DNA of 64,000 bases, from positions 992,001-1,056,000 of the forward strand of contig JBFWQA010000001.1 in assembly GCA_050249695.1 (NCBI GenBank). The letters run 5' to 3'. The translations under genes were made by a program, and so were the position numbers. The DNA comes from JACKJP01 sp050249695. Its GTDB lineage: Bacteria > Pseudomonadota > Alphaproteobacteria > Rhizobiales > Tepidamorphaceae. This document shows, piece after piece, positions 52,187-61,114 of this stretch; the stretch's first letter is position 1; each line of letters begins with the position of its first letter. The notes under the pieces were generated by a model. The model saw only the letters and a list, made by a program, of their open reading frames with translations. It did no database searches and was not told where the DNA came from.

Positions 52187-53752
52187 ATGGTCCGTGCCGC
52201 CGCCATTTCCGCTCGCCGATACGGCGCAGCCCTGCCGCCGCCCCGGTACAATTTCGTCCGCGAACTGCTTGCCGGTTTCAACGAACCGCGGAAGCCGGCG
52301 CTTGTGTTTGCCCGCGACGGCACGTCGCCCTCCGGAGACGACCTGTGGACTTATGCCCGGCTTGCCGACGGCGTCCACGCCGCAATGCGCGTGCTACGCG
52401 ACCGGGGCGTCGCGCGCGGCGAGCGCATTCTGCTGCGCATGCATAACGGCCCCGAATATGCGCTTGCCTATCTCGGCGCGTCCGCGATCGGGGCCGTGCC
52501 AATCCCCCTGGCGACGGGATTGACCGAAACGGAGATCGAGTTTCTCGCCGAAGACAGCGACGCGGCCGCGATTATCGCCGGCGACGAACTCGCCATCGGC
52601 AGCGCGGCCAGCGGCCGCATCGCCATCGAGCAGGCCGATTTCGCCGCCGCCATCACGCGCGGCGACAGCGTCCCTCAACCCTTCGCCGACACTTCGCGCG
52701 ACGATCCGGCCTATCAGGTCTATACGTCCGGCAGCACATCTCGGCCAAAGGGAGTCGTTCATGCCCACCGAGCCATATTCGGCCGGCGCCCGATGTATGA
52801 CGGATGGTATGAGATCGGCCCTCCGGACGTGATGTTGCACAGCGGCGCGCTCAACTGGACCTACGCGCTCGGTACCGGGTTCATCGATCCGCTCGCCAAC
52901 GGAGCCACCGCGGTTCTCCACAAGGGCACGCCCGACGCGAATGTCTGGCCACAACTGGCCCGGCGTTTCAGCGTAACGATTTTCGCCAGTGTACCCGGCA
53001 TCTATCGCATTCTTTTAAGAGAAAACGCGAACATGGGGCCGGCCCTGCGCCACTGCCTGACCGCCGGCGAGGCGATGCCCGCCGCCATGGCGGAAGCCTG
53101 GCGCACGCTCACCGGAAGGCCGGTTTGCGAGGCGTTCGGTATGAGCGAGATATCGACCTACATATCGACCCCGCCCTCATTTGCGGCGCGGCCCGGTTCG
53201 CCCGGACGCCCACAACCGGGCCGCGCGGTCGCGATCCTGCCCGTCGATGGCGGCGACACGCCGCTTGCACGTGGGGAGACGGGCGTCCTGGCGGTACACC
53301 GGTCCGATCCGGGCTTGATGCTGGGCTATTGGGGGCGGCCCGACGAGGAGGCAGAATCCATGCGGAGCGACTGGTTCGTGACCGGCGATCTGGCGACGAT
53401 GGACGATGACGGCTTTGTCTTTCCGCAGGGTCGGGCCGATGACATGATCAACGCCATGGGCTACCGGGTGTCACCGGACGAGGTCGAAGCTGCGCTGGAA
53501 GGCGACGCACGCGTCCTGGAGGCTGCCGCCGTGGAATACCGCCCCTCGCCCGGCGTCTCGCTGGTTGCCGCATTCATCGTCCCCGCAAGGAACGGACAGA
53601 TCGACCTTGAAGCGATCAAGCACGATGTCGCCTCGCGTCTGGCGATCTACAAGCGGCCGCGCCATCTGGAAATTGTCGCGGAACTGCCGAAAACCGCGAA
53701 TGGCAAGCTGCGCCGGCGCGCGCTCAGAGAGGCGCTCAACAGCGGCAGCTGA
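52187..53752 (+). CDS. acyl-CoA synthetase (AMP-binding ligase)
   Basis: A 521-residue ligase with intact motifs: TSGSTSRPKG at 180-189, AFGMSEISTYIS (A5), DWFVTGDLATMDDDGFVF (A7), GYRVSPDEVEAAL (hinge) and KTANGKLRRR with the catalytic Lys507. The ATG at 52187 lacks a strong ribosome binding site; 7 bases separate it from the preceding stop, so coupling by reinitiation is likely. It probably activates the same acid its degenerate neighbour may bind. Compare the window's other three ligases. Confidence 0.87.
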   Translation: MVRAAAISARRYGAALPPPRYNFVRELLAGFNEPRKPALVFARDGTSPSGDDLWTYARLADGVHAAMRVLRDRGVARGERILLRMHNGPEYALAYLGASAIGAVPIPLATGLTETEIEFLAEDSDAAAIIAGDELAIGSAASGRIAIEQADFAAAITRGDSVPQPFADTSRDDPAYQVYTSGSTSRPKGVVHAHRAIFGRRPMYDGWYEIGPPDVMLHSGALNWTYALGTGFIDPLANGATAVLHKGTPDANVWPQLARRFSVTIFASVPGIYRILLRENANMGPALRHCLTAGEAMPAAMAEAWRTLTGRPVCEAFGMSEISTYISTPPSFAARPGSPGRPQPGRAVAILPVDGGDTPLARGETGVLAVHRSDPGLMLGYWGRPDEEAESMRSDWFVTGDLATMDDDGFVFPQGRADDMINAMGYRVSPDEVEAALEGDARVLEAAAVEYRPSPGVSLVAAFIVPARNGQIDLEAIKHDVASRLAIYKRPRHLEIVAELPKTANGKLRRRALREALNSGS

Positions 53753-53821
53753 CCCGCCTTTTACCACCCCTTAACCATGCGGGCGGCATGGTCATTCGCG
53801 GGCTGAGCGTCGGGGCGTCGC

Positions 53822-55135
53822 ATGATGCGTTCATCAAGAGTGGTCGTAGTCGAGTCGCTCGCCGAAGGCGAAGGTGGCGGCATTGCCGACGCTCTCGCCG
53901 CACGTGGATTCAACGCCCTTCAGGTCGACGAACCCGGCACGGTCGTCGCTCAGCTCCTGTCTTCCGTGCGCCCCGAAGCGATGGTCATCGCCGCGCCCGG
54001 CAGCATGGCTGGCGGCCGGACGCCCGCGGCGCTCAATCTTATCGAACGCCTTTCCCGTTCCGATCTCACCCGGCACATGCCCATTGTCGTCATCGGTCGG
54101 GACGAAGCCGGCGGCACCGACGGCTCGGTGACGGCGATATCTCCGGAAGCTTCACATGACGAGCTTGCAGCGCGCGTCAGCGGCCTCACGCGGCTGGCGG
54201 CGCTGGCGCGCGAGCTTGAGCGACGTATTGGCGTCGCTGAACGCTTCGGCGGAAAATCGCTTGCGATGCCATCACCTGCAATGGTGAGAGATGCGAAAGT
54301 CCTTGTCGCGCTTTCTCCCGCCCTACTGAGCGAAATCGCCGATGGCGTCCCCGATTCCATATCCGTCACCGGTGCCCCCAGCCTGCCCATGACTCTGGAC
54401 TATCTCGGCAGAGGCGCGTTCGACGTCGTCGTCCTGCCCGGCGCGGAAGCGGCCGAAAGCGGCGCCCTTCTCGAGGCGCTGCGCCGCGACATCCGCTTTG
54501 CGGAATTGCCGGTCGTTATTGCCGGCGGGGACGAACGTCTCGCCGTCGCATTGTGCAAGGCTGGCGCGGATAGCTGGCTACCGGCGCCGGTCGAAGCCGA
54601 CGCGGCCTCCCGCCTTCTCGTGCTCGCCTCGGAATGTCGCTATCGCGCCGAGATGCGGCGCACGCTCGCAAACGCCCTGCCGCCGCAAACCCGCGACACG
54701 GTCAGCGGCCTTGCAACGCACGGCTATTTCTCCGAATGGCTGAAGGCGATGATCGCAGATTGCGACCGGTGGGGTGACATGGTCGCCCTGATCGCCGTGG
54801 AAGTTGAGAATGTCCGGGCTCTCAACGACCGGCACGGGTTTGCCTCCGTCGACTCCATGATCGCCGCCATCGGCGCGATCGTTGCAAATCTGATCCGCGC
54901 GGAAGACTGCGCCTGCCGCTATTCCGGCTCGCGCCTGCTCATTGCCCTGCCGAGCATGCCGCTGGATTATCTCAGGGTCGTGCGCGACCGAATTCTCTCC
55001 GTGATCGACCAGACCGCTTTCTCGGACGAGAGCGGGGTCGAGATGACACCGGTGCTGGCGACCCGCACCACCCAATGGCGGCCGGGAAGTTCTGCACTCG
55101 GCCTGGTGGAAGACGCTTTTTGCGGCATCGCGTGA
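53822..55135 (+). CDS. PopA-like REC-REC-degenerate GGDEF protein
   Basis: A 437-residue protein with the PleD architecture: REC-like 1-125, REC-like 155-275 and GGDEF-like 310-437. Both receivers lack the phospho-acceptor Asp (the second reads DVVVLPG where VLLD is usual). The GGDEF active loop is YSGS (367-370), so no cyclase activity is expected, but the inhibitory-site RxxD is kept as RAED (359-362), five residues before it, as in PleD and PopA. It probably binds cyclic di-GMP as an effector. 69 bases follow the ligase stop. Confidence 0.78.
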   Translation: MMRSSRVVVVESLAEGEGGGIADALAARGFNALQVDEPGTVVAQLLSSVRPEAMVIAAPGSMAGGRTPAALNLIERLSRSDLTRHMPIVVIGRDEAGGTDGSVTAISPEASHDELAARVSGLTRLAALARELERRIGVAERFGGKSLAMPSPAMVRDAKVLVALSPALLSEIADGVPDSISVTGAPSLPMTLDYLGRGAFDVVVLPGAEAAESGALLEALRRDIRFAELPVVIAGGDERLAVALCKAGADSWLPAPVEADAASRLLVLASECRYRAEMRRTLANALPPQTRDTVSGLATHGYFSEWLKAMIADCDRWGDMVALIAVEVENVRALNDRHGFASVDSMIAAIGAIVANLIRAEDCACRYSGSRLLIALPSMPLDYLRVVRDRILSVIDQTAFSDESGVEMTPVLATRTTQWRPGSSALGLVEDAFCGIA

Positions 55136-55154
55136 TCGGCGCTACACTGCCGCC

Positions 55155-55841
55155 ATGAGAGAATCCGCGAACGACACGGGATCGGAACCGGTGGTTATCG
55201 ACGTCATTTCCGACGTCATGTGCCCGTGGTGCTTCGTCGGCAAGCGTATGCTCGGCAGGGCATTGTCCCTCCGCCCCGACACGCCCGTTCACGTGCGCTG
55301 GCGCCCTTATCAGCTCGACCCGACCATTCCGAAAGGTGGTATGGACCGCAAGGAATACATGCGGCGCAAGTTCGGCGACGATGGTGCAAGACCCATGCAT
55401 CAGCGGCTGAAGGAAATCGGCCAAGCGGAAGGCATTCTTTTCGATTTCGGCGCGATCTCTCGCTCTCCCAACACGCTCGATGCCCACAGGCTGATCCGCT
55501 GGGCCGCCAATGACGGTGCACAGGACGAGGTGGTCGAGCGTCTTTTCTCGGTCTATTTCACCGAAGGCGGCGACATAGAGTCACTCGAGACGCTGAGGCA
55601 AATCGCCCGTGGAGCGGGTATGGACGGCGATATCGTTGCCGCGCTGCTCGAACGCGGCGCCGATGTCGACCTGGTGCAGAAGGAAGCCGACCTTGCGCGG
55701 CGGATGGGCGTGGATGGCGTCCCGTGCTTCGTCTTCGGCGAACAATTCGCGGTGATGGGCGCCCAGCCACCGGACGTTCTGGTGCAATATATCGACCGCG
55801 CGGCGGCGAACCGCGTGAAACCCGGCAACCGCGACGCGTAA
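55155..55841 (+). CDS. DsbA/FrnE-family thiol oxidoreductase
   Basis: A 228-residue thioredoxin-fold protein of the FrnE / 2-hydroxychromene-2-carboxylate-isomerase-related group. The CPWC motif is at 23-26 in ISDVMCPWCF, and GVDGVPCFVFGEQFAVMGAQ (about 180-200) carries the cis-Pro loop and a third cysteine. No signal peptide is present, so it is cytoplasmic. It follows the PopA-like gene by 19 bases. It may handle dithiol or polyketide-like substrates; the role is not known. Confidence 0.87.
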   Translation: MRESANDTGSEPVVIDVISDVMCPWCFVGKRMLGRALSLRPDTPVHVRWRPYQLDPTIPKGGMDRKEYMRRKFGDDGARPMHQRLKEIGQAEGILFDFGAISRSPNTLDAHRLIRWAANDGAQDEVVERLFSVYFTEGGDIESLETLRQIARGAGMDGDIVAALLERGADVDLVQKEADLARRMGVDGVPCFVFGEQFAVMGAQPPDVLVQYIDRAAANRVKPGNRDA

Positions 55842-55920
55842 AGCCGCGAAATCGCCCGCCGCAGCTGTCAGGACTTCGTACCGGGAAGCCGCACACAGGC
55901 GAGGTCTGGCTGACGGTGTC

Positions 55921-55949
55921 TTGACGAGATACCGACCGGTTGGTATGGT
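55921..55949 (+). promoter_or_regulatory. operator-promoter, type II copy 2
   Basis: -35 TTGACG (55921-55926), a 17-base spacer and -10 TATGGT (55944-55949). The near-perfect palindrome ATACCGACCGGTTGGTAT (55929-55946) lies across the spacer, identical to the copy at 27801-27818 except for one base. The reductase ATG is 48 bases downstream. Confidence 0.7.
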
Positions 55950-55996
55950 TCCGGCAACAGTGCATATATGACGCGCACGCAATCCGGAGTCTTTCA

Positions 55997-56605
55997 ATGA
56001 GACAGGTCAGAATCCTCGAACATATTTCGATCGACGGCATCGTCCAGGCGCCCGGCGGCCCGAATGAGGACGGGGACTACGCTTATGGCGGCTGGACCGT
56101 ACCGCACGGCGATCCGGCGATTGGAAGGGCCATCGACGCAGCACATGGGGAAAGCTTCGATCTGCTTCTGGCGAGGCGAACCTACGACATCTTCGCGGGC
56201 TATTGGCCGAAGGTCGGCAAGAGCCCTATAGCCGACAAGCTCAACGGCGCTCGGAAATTCGTCGCGACCCACAGGCCCGAAAGCCTTCAATGGGGACCTG
56301 CCGAAGGGCTTGGCGAGGACATTGTGCACGGCATTCGAACCGTCAAGGCGAGACCGGGACCTGACCTGATCGTGTGGGGCAGTTCGACGATGACGCCGTT
56401 GCTGCTGGAGCATGGACTGGCCGACGAGATTCATCTCTTCGTCTATCCGGTAGTGCTCGGGACGGGGAAGCGCTTCTTCTCCGACAACGCCCCTGCTCTC
56501 GAATTCACGCTCGTCGAAGCAAAGCCAGCGGCCTCCGGAGTGATCGTCAGCCGCTACAGACCCGCAGGACCGCTGCGAACCGGTTCATACGACGAACCGG
56601 CGTGA
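55997..56605 (+). CDS. dihydrofolate reductase-family (RibD C-terminal-like) protein
   Basis: A 202-residue protein. LEHISIDGIVQAPGGPNED (the SxDG start typical of the YwjB-like group), LLARRTYDIFAGYWP and LIVWGSSTMTPLLLEHGLAD followed by FVYPVVLGTGKRFF mark the RibD C-terminal / DHFR-like fold that binds NADPH. GGAG is 7 bases before ATG 55997. The gene is under the type II operator-promoter and is followed 98 bases later by a VOC protein, a common pairing in stress-type clusters. Confidence 0.85.
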   Translation: MRQVRILEHISIDGIVQAPGGPNEDGDYAYGGWTVPHGDPAIGRAIDAAHGESFDLLLARRTYDIFAGYWPKVGKSPIADKLNGARKFVATHRPESLQWGPAEGLGEDIVHGIRTVKARPGPDLIVWGSSTMTPLLLEHGLADEIHLFVYPVVLGTGKRFFSDNAPALEFTLVEAKPAASGVIVSRYRPAGPLRTGSYDEPA

Positions 56606-56703
56606 CCAATCTGGCGCAACACCGGAACTGAAGACCTCGCCCCCGAACCGATCCGTCTTCACGCGCGTTCCTGGAACGCCCCGAACCCCCAAGGAGAACG
56701 ACC

Positions 56704-57186
56704 ATGACCGATCTCGTGACCTGCCTGTGGTACGACCACGGCGAAGCCGGCAAGGCGGCCAAGTTCTATGCGGAGACATTCCCCGACAGCCGCGTCGACC
56801 GGATCAATGCGTCCCCGAGCGATTACCCGGGCGGCAAGGAAGGGATGGAACTGACCGTCGAGTTCACCGTGCTCGGACGTCCGTTTCTTGGTCTCAACGG
56901 GGGCCCGGTCTTCACGCCGAATGAAGCCGTGAGCTTCATCGTCATGACCGAAAGCCAGGAGGAAACCGACCGCTACTGGAACGCCATCGTCGGCAACGGC
57001 GGAAAGGAAAGCGACTGCGGCTGGTGCAAGGATCGCTGGGGGCACTCCTGGCAGATCACGCCGAGGCGGCTCATGGAACTGACGACCAGCCCCGATCGTG
57101 CCATGGCCAAGCGCGCCATGGCCGCCATGATGACGATGCAGAAGATCGATATCGCGACGATCGAGGCGGCGGCAAAGGGGTCCTGA
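56704..57186 (+). CDS. VOC-superfamily (PhnB/3-dmu-9-like) protein
   Basis: A 160-residue vicinal-oxygen-chelate protein of the group often labelled 3-demethylubiquinone-9 3-methyltransferase. VTCLWYDHGEAGKAAKFYAE, FTVLGRPFLGLNGGPVF and GWCKDRWGHSWQITP are the family marks. AAGGAGAACGACC precedes the ATG. The family lacks a proven methyltransferase activity; a metal-dependent protective role is assumed. Probably cotranscribed with the reductase. Confidence 0.87.
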   Translation: MTDLVTCLWYDHGEAGKAAKFYAETFPDSRVDRINASPSDYPGGKEGMELTVEFTVLGRPFLGLNGGPVFTPNEAVSFIVMTESQEETDRYWNAIVGNGGKESDCGWCKDRWGHSWQITPRRLMELTTSPDRAMAKRAMAAMMTMQKIDIATIEAAAKGS

Positions 57187-57192
57187 AACCCG

Positions 57193-60100
57193 TCAGGCCT
57201 CCGCCAGCGAAGCGAGCTTGCGCGCGATGGTCGCCGTCGCGCGCAATCTGTCCCCGGCATCTGGCAGGTCGCGGCTGAAGAACACCCGGTGATCGGGACG
57301 CACCTTCGCGCGGTGGCCTTCGTCGGTGATGAAGCGCATCAGCGCTTCGGGACTGGCGAACCGGTTGTCGCGGAAGGAAAGGACGATGCCCTTCGGCCCC
57401 GTTTCGACCTTCTCCACATTTGCGCGGCGGCAAAGCAGCTTGATGCGCACGATATCCAGCAGATGTTCCGCCTCGACGGGGACCGGCCCGAAGCGATCGG
57501 CCATCTCGGCGGCGAATCCATCGACTTCCAGATCGTCCTGCAGGCCGCCGAGCCGACGGTAGAGCGCCATGCGCAGATCGAGATCGGGGATGTAGCTCTC
57601 CGGCAGGAGCACCGCCGCGCCGATGGAGATCTGCGGCGACCATTGCGCGTCGTCAAAATCGGTCTCGCCGGATTTGAGGCTGGCGACCGCCTCTTCCAGC
57701 ATCGACTGATAGAGTTCGTAGCCGACCTCGCGGATGTGACCCGACTGCTCCTCGCCAAGCAGATTGCCGGCGCCGCGGATATCGAGGTCGTGACTTGCCA
57801 GGGAAAAGCCCGCGCCCAGCGTATCGAGCGATTGCAGCACCTTGAGGCGCTTTTCCGCCGCCGGGGTCAGCATACGGTTCGCCGGCGTTGTGAAATAGGC
57901 ATAGGCGCGCAGCTTCGACCGGCCGACCCGGCCGCGCAGCTGGTAGAGCTGGGCAAGGCCGAACATGTCGGCGCGATGGACAACAAGCGTGTTTGCCGTC
58001 GGCACGTCCAGTCCGGACTCCACGATCGCAGTGGACAGAAGGACGTCGAACCGCCGGTCATAGAAGGCGGTCATGACATCCTCCAGCGTCGTCGGCGCCA
58101 TCTGGCCATGCGCCACCGCCACCTTCACTTCCGGAACGTGGCTTTGCAGGAAGGCATGCATGTCGTCGATATCGGAAACGCGCGGGCATACGAAGAAGCT
58201 CTGGCCGCCGCGATAGTGTTCTCGCAGGATCGCTTCGCGCAGCACGACGCCGTCGAACGGCGAGACGAAAGTGCGCACCGCGAGCCTGTCCACCGGCGGC
58301 GTGGCGATCAGCGACAGTTCCCGGATGCCCGTCATGGCAAGCTGCAGCGTACGCGGGATGGGCGTCGCCGACAGGGTCAGCACATGGAGCGCGGCGCGCA
58401 GCTCCTTCAGCCGCTCCTTGTGCTGGACGCCGAAATGCTGCTCCTCGTCGACGATGACAAGCGCCAGGTCGCGGAAGGCCACCGTCTTGCCGAGCAGGGC
58501 GTGCGTGCCGACGACAATGTCGACGTCGCCCGATTTCAATCCCTCCAGCGTCGTCTTGCGCTCGCCGGCGGCAACGAGGCGCGACAGCGCCGCGATGCGG
58601 ATCGGCAGTCCGGAGAAGCGCTCGGCGAAATTGTTGTAGTGCTGGCGCGCCAGCAGCGTCGTCGGCACGACGACGGCGACTTGCCGCCCCGACATCGCTG
58701 CGATGAACGCGGCGCGCATTGCGACTTCCGTCTTGCCGAAACCGACGTCGCCGCAGATCAACCGGTCCATCGGACGGCCGCTGGAAAGATCTTCCAGAAC
58801 CGCATCGATGGCGGTCAGCTGATCGTCCGTCTCGGTGAATGGAAACCGTGCGCAGAATTCCTGGTAGAGCCCTTCCGGCGGCGTCAGAACCGGCGCCTCG
58901 CGCATCATCCGCTTGGCTGCGATAGCGATCAGCTTCTCCGCCATCTCGCGGATGCGCTGCTTCATGCGCGACTTGCGCGCCTGCCAGGCGACGCCGCCCA
59001 GCCGGTCGAGCTGGACCTCCGTATCTTCGCCGCCATAGCGCGAAAGCAGTTCCACATTCTCCACCGGCAGGAACAGCTTGTCGCCGCCGGCATAGTGAAG
59101 TTCGAGGCAGTCATGCGGCTGCCCTGCCGCCTCGATCGTCTTCAGCCCCTGGAACCGGCCGATGCCGTGGTCGACGTGAACGACGACGTCCCCCGCGGAA
59201 AGCGCCGTTGCCTCTGAGATGAAATCGCTCGCCCGCCGCGCCTTGCGCTGGCGGATCATCCGGCTGCCCAGAATATCCTGCTCGCTGACGACGAGCATGT
59301 CGCGCGTCTCGAAGCCCGCTTCAAGCGCAAGCACCGCGAGCCCGGGCGTCGATCGCGGCAGGTTCGCGAGCGCGCCGCCATCCGCAGCGGCGGAAGGAGC
59401 GGGCAATCCGTGCTCGGTCAGCAGTTCGCCGAGGCGCTGGGCGCTGCCCTCGCTGGCCGCCGCGATGACGACACGCTGCTGCCCGCCGAGTTTCGAGTTC
59501 AGCCAGGATGCTGCGGCTTCGAACAGATTGAGATCGGGGTTGGCTCTCTCGGCGGCGAAGTCGCGCGCCTTGGCGCCGCCGAGATCGATGACCCTGCCGC
59601 CGCTGCTGCCTTCCGGTGCGGCGAATGGCGTGATCCGGAAAGTCGCGCGACGATCGAGCGCGTTGTCTATCTCATTCCGCCCGAGATAAAGGCTGGCCGG
59701 CGGCGCAGGCTTGTAGGCCGGTGCGGCATCGACGGCGGCGGGCGGCGCCTTGCGCGCGCCGAAATAGTCGCGGATCTGCTCCAGGCGTTCGCCGACCGCT
59801 TCGTCCGCGAGCGGATCGAGCACGACGGGGCAGTCACCACAGTGGTCGAACAGCGTCTCCAGCTCTTCGTGAAAAAAGCCGAGCCAGTGCTCCATCCCCT
59901 GATAACGCCGGCCGGCGCTGATGGATTCGTATAACGGATCGCCGCCCGTAACCGCGCCGAACTCGGCCAGATAGGCCCTGCGGAAGCGGCCGATCGACTC
60001 TTCGTCAAGCAGCACCTCGCTCATCGGCAACAGCATCAGTTCGCCGAGCTGTGTCGAGGTGCGCTGGGTCTCGGCATCGAATGCGCGGATCGATTCGAGC

Positions 60101-60717
60101 GTGTCGCCGAAGAAGTCGAGCCGCACCGGACTGTCGGTGCCCGGCGCGTAGAGATCGAGGATGCCGCCGCGCTGCGCGAACTCGCCGGTCTCGCGCACCG
60201 TCGGCGTCTTCGAATAGCCGTTGGCGACCAGCCATGCGGCCAGCGGCTCCATCGCCAGGCTCTGCCCTGCCCTCAGATGCCGCGCCTGCGCCGCGATCCA
60301 TGGGCGCGCCGGCACCTTCTGGACCAGCGCGTTGATGGTCGTGGCGACGATCCGCGGCCGCGAGGAAGCCTTTCCGGAAAGGCGCGCCAGCGCATCCAGC
60401 CGCTGCGCCAGCACGTCTCCGCCGGGCGACGAACGGTCATAGGGAAGACAATCCCATGCCGGCAGCGCGAGCACCTCGCTCTCGGGCGCGAAGAAGCGCG
60501 CGACATCGCAGAACTGCGTCATCCTGCCGGCATCGCGCAGCACCACGAGAAGGTCTGCTGCGGCGGCAGTCCCGGCGCGCGCGTGAAGCCGCGCGATATC
60601 GACCGCGGCGATCGCCTCAAGGCCGTCCGGCGCACGCGTGAGGACGGCCTTGCCCGCGTCGCGAAGGACGCTCTCGAGGGCGCTCAGGGGCGCAGCGATT
60701 TCGGCTGTCTTCGACAC
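57193..60717 (-). CDS. mfd: transcription-repair coupling factor
   Basis: A 1174-residue Mfd. UvrB-homology domains fill about 1-370, the RNA-polymerase-interacting domain lies about 510-580 (DVVVHVDHGIGRFQGLKTIE, LELHYAGGDKLFLPVENVEL), then the helicase with GDVGFGKTEVAMRAA (Walker A), VDEEQHFGVQHKE (DEEQ box), SATPIPRTLQLA and QLRGRVGRS, and the C-terminal TRCF domain. It releases stalled RNA polymerase and recruits UvrA. Length is normal. Leftward after sdhE with 15 bases between. Confidence 0.97.
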   Translation of the reverse strand: MSKTAEIAAPLSALESVLRDAGKAVLTRAPDGLEAIAAVDIARLHARAGTAAAADLLVVLRDAGRMTQFCDVARFFAPESEVLALPAWDCLPYDRSSPGGDVLAQRLDALARLSGKASSRPRIVATTINALVQKVPARPWIAAQARHLRAGQSLAMEPLAAWLVANGYSKTPTVRETGEFAQRGGILDLYAPGTDSPVRLDFFGDTLESIRAFDAETQRTSTQLGELMLLPMSEVLLDEESIGRFRRAYLAEFGAVTGGDPLYESISAGRRYQGMEHWLGFFHEELETLFDHCGDCPVVLDPLADEAVGERLEQIRDYFGARKAPPAAVDAAPAYKPAPPASLYLGRNEIDNALDRRATFRITPFAAPEGSSGGRVIDLGGAKARDFAAERANPDLNLFEAAASWLNSKLGGQQRVVIAAASEGSAQRLGELLTEHGLPAPSAAADGGALANLPRSTPGLAVLALEAGFETRDMLVVSEQDILGSRMIRQRKARRASDFISEATALSAGDVVVHVDHGIGRFQGLKTIEAAGQPHDCLELHYAGGDKLFLPVENVELLSRYGGEDTEVQLDRLGGVAWQARKSRMKQRIREMAEKLIAIAAKRMMREAPVLTPPEGLYQEFCARFPFTETDDQLTAIDAVLEDLSSGRPMDRLICGDVGFGKTEVAMRAAFIAAMSGRQVAVVVPTTLLARQHYNNFAERFSGLPIRIAALSRLVAAGERKTTLEGLKSGDVDIVVGTHALLGKTVAFRDLALVIVDEEQHFGVQHKERLKELRAALHVLTLSATPIPRTLQLAMTGIRELSLIATPPVDRLAVRTFVSPFDGVVLREAILREHYRGGQSFFVCPRVSDIDDMHAFLQSHVPEVKVAVAHGQMAPTTLEDVMTAFYDRRFDVLLSTAIVESGLDVPTANTLVVHRADMFGLAQLYQLRGRVGRSKLRAYAYFTTPANRMLTPAAEKRLKVLQSLDTLGAGFSLASHDLDIRGAGNLLGEEQSGHIREVGYELYQSMLEEAVASLKSGETDFDDAQWSPQISIGAAVLLPESYIPDLDLRMALYRRLGGLQDDLEVDGFAAEMADRFGPVPVEAEHLLDIVRIKLLCRRANVEKVETGPKGIVLSFRDNRFASPEALMRFITDEGHRAKVRPDHRVFFSRDLPDAGDRLRATATIARKLASLAEA

Positions 60718-60732
60718 TGCAGGAAAAACCGT

Positions 60733-61029
60733 TCAGTCCCGTGCGACCGGGTGGGCCGCGTGGAATACCCGCAGCTGTTCGACAAGTGAATGATCGATGC
60801 CGGCCGGCGGTTCCGCCCTGCCCGTCACCCATTCCATGATCATCGGCTCGGGCGCCTCCATCAGCGCTTCCAGGCCATCCAGCGCGGTATCGTCCATGCC
60901 CTCGATCTTCGCGGCGGCAAAGCGGCCGATCAGCATGTCCAGTTCGCGCGTCCCGCGATGCCATGCGCGATAGAGGATGCGCTTGCGCCGCGCGTCCGGC
61001 GTCGGACTTTCGGAGGGTCGGGAGGTCAT
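60733..61029 (-). CDS. sdhE: succinate dehydrogenase assembly factor SdhE
   Basis: A 98-residue protein of the Sdh5/YgfY family. ILYRAWHRGTRELDMLIGRF (about 18-37) carries the RGxxE segment needed to flavinylate SdhA, followed by a helical core with PEPMIMEWVTGRAEPP. The ATG 61029 gives the usual length; the frame stays open to 61176 and ATG 61044 is an alternative. It sits between mfd and recG, an arrangement common in alphaproteobacteria. Confidence 0.9.
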   Translation of the reverse strand: MTSRPSESPTPDARRKRILYRAWHRGTRELDMLIGRFAAAKIEGMDDTALDGLEALMEAPEPMIMEWVTGRAEPPAGIDHSLVEQLRVFHAAHPVARD

Positions 61030-61114
61030 GTGTGCCTGTTGCATTCGGTTTGCAAGCCGTGATGCTCTATAACCACCCGGATCGGATTGCGAAAGGGGCG
61101 TCGGGCAGGAGGGC

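Noticed and set aside
50119..52323. 734-residue reverse frame over the binding protein and degenerate ligase
   Set aside because: Compositionally biased shadow without motifs; the forward proteins are recognisable.
57289..59217. 642-residue forward frame opposite mfd
   Set aside because: Shadow of mfd, whose motifs are complete on the other strand.
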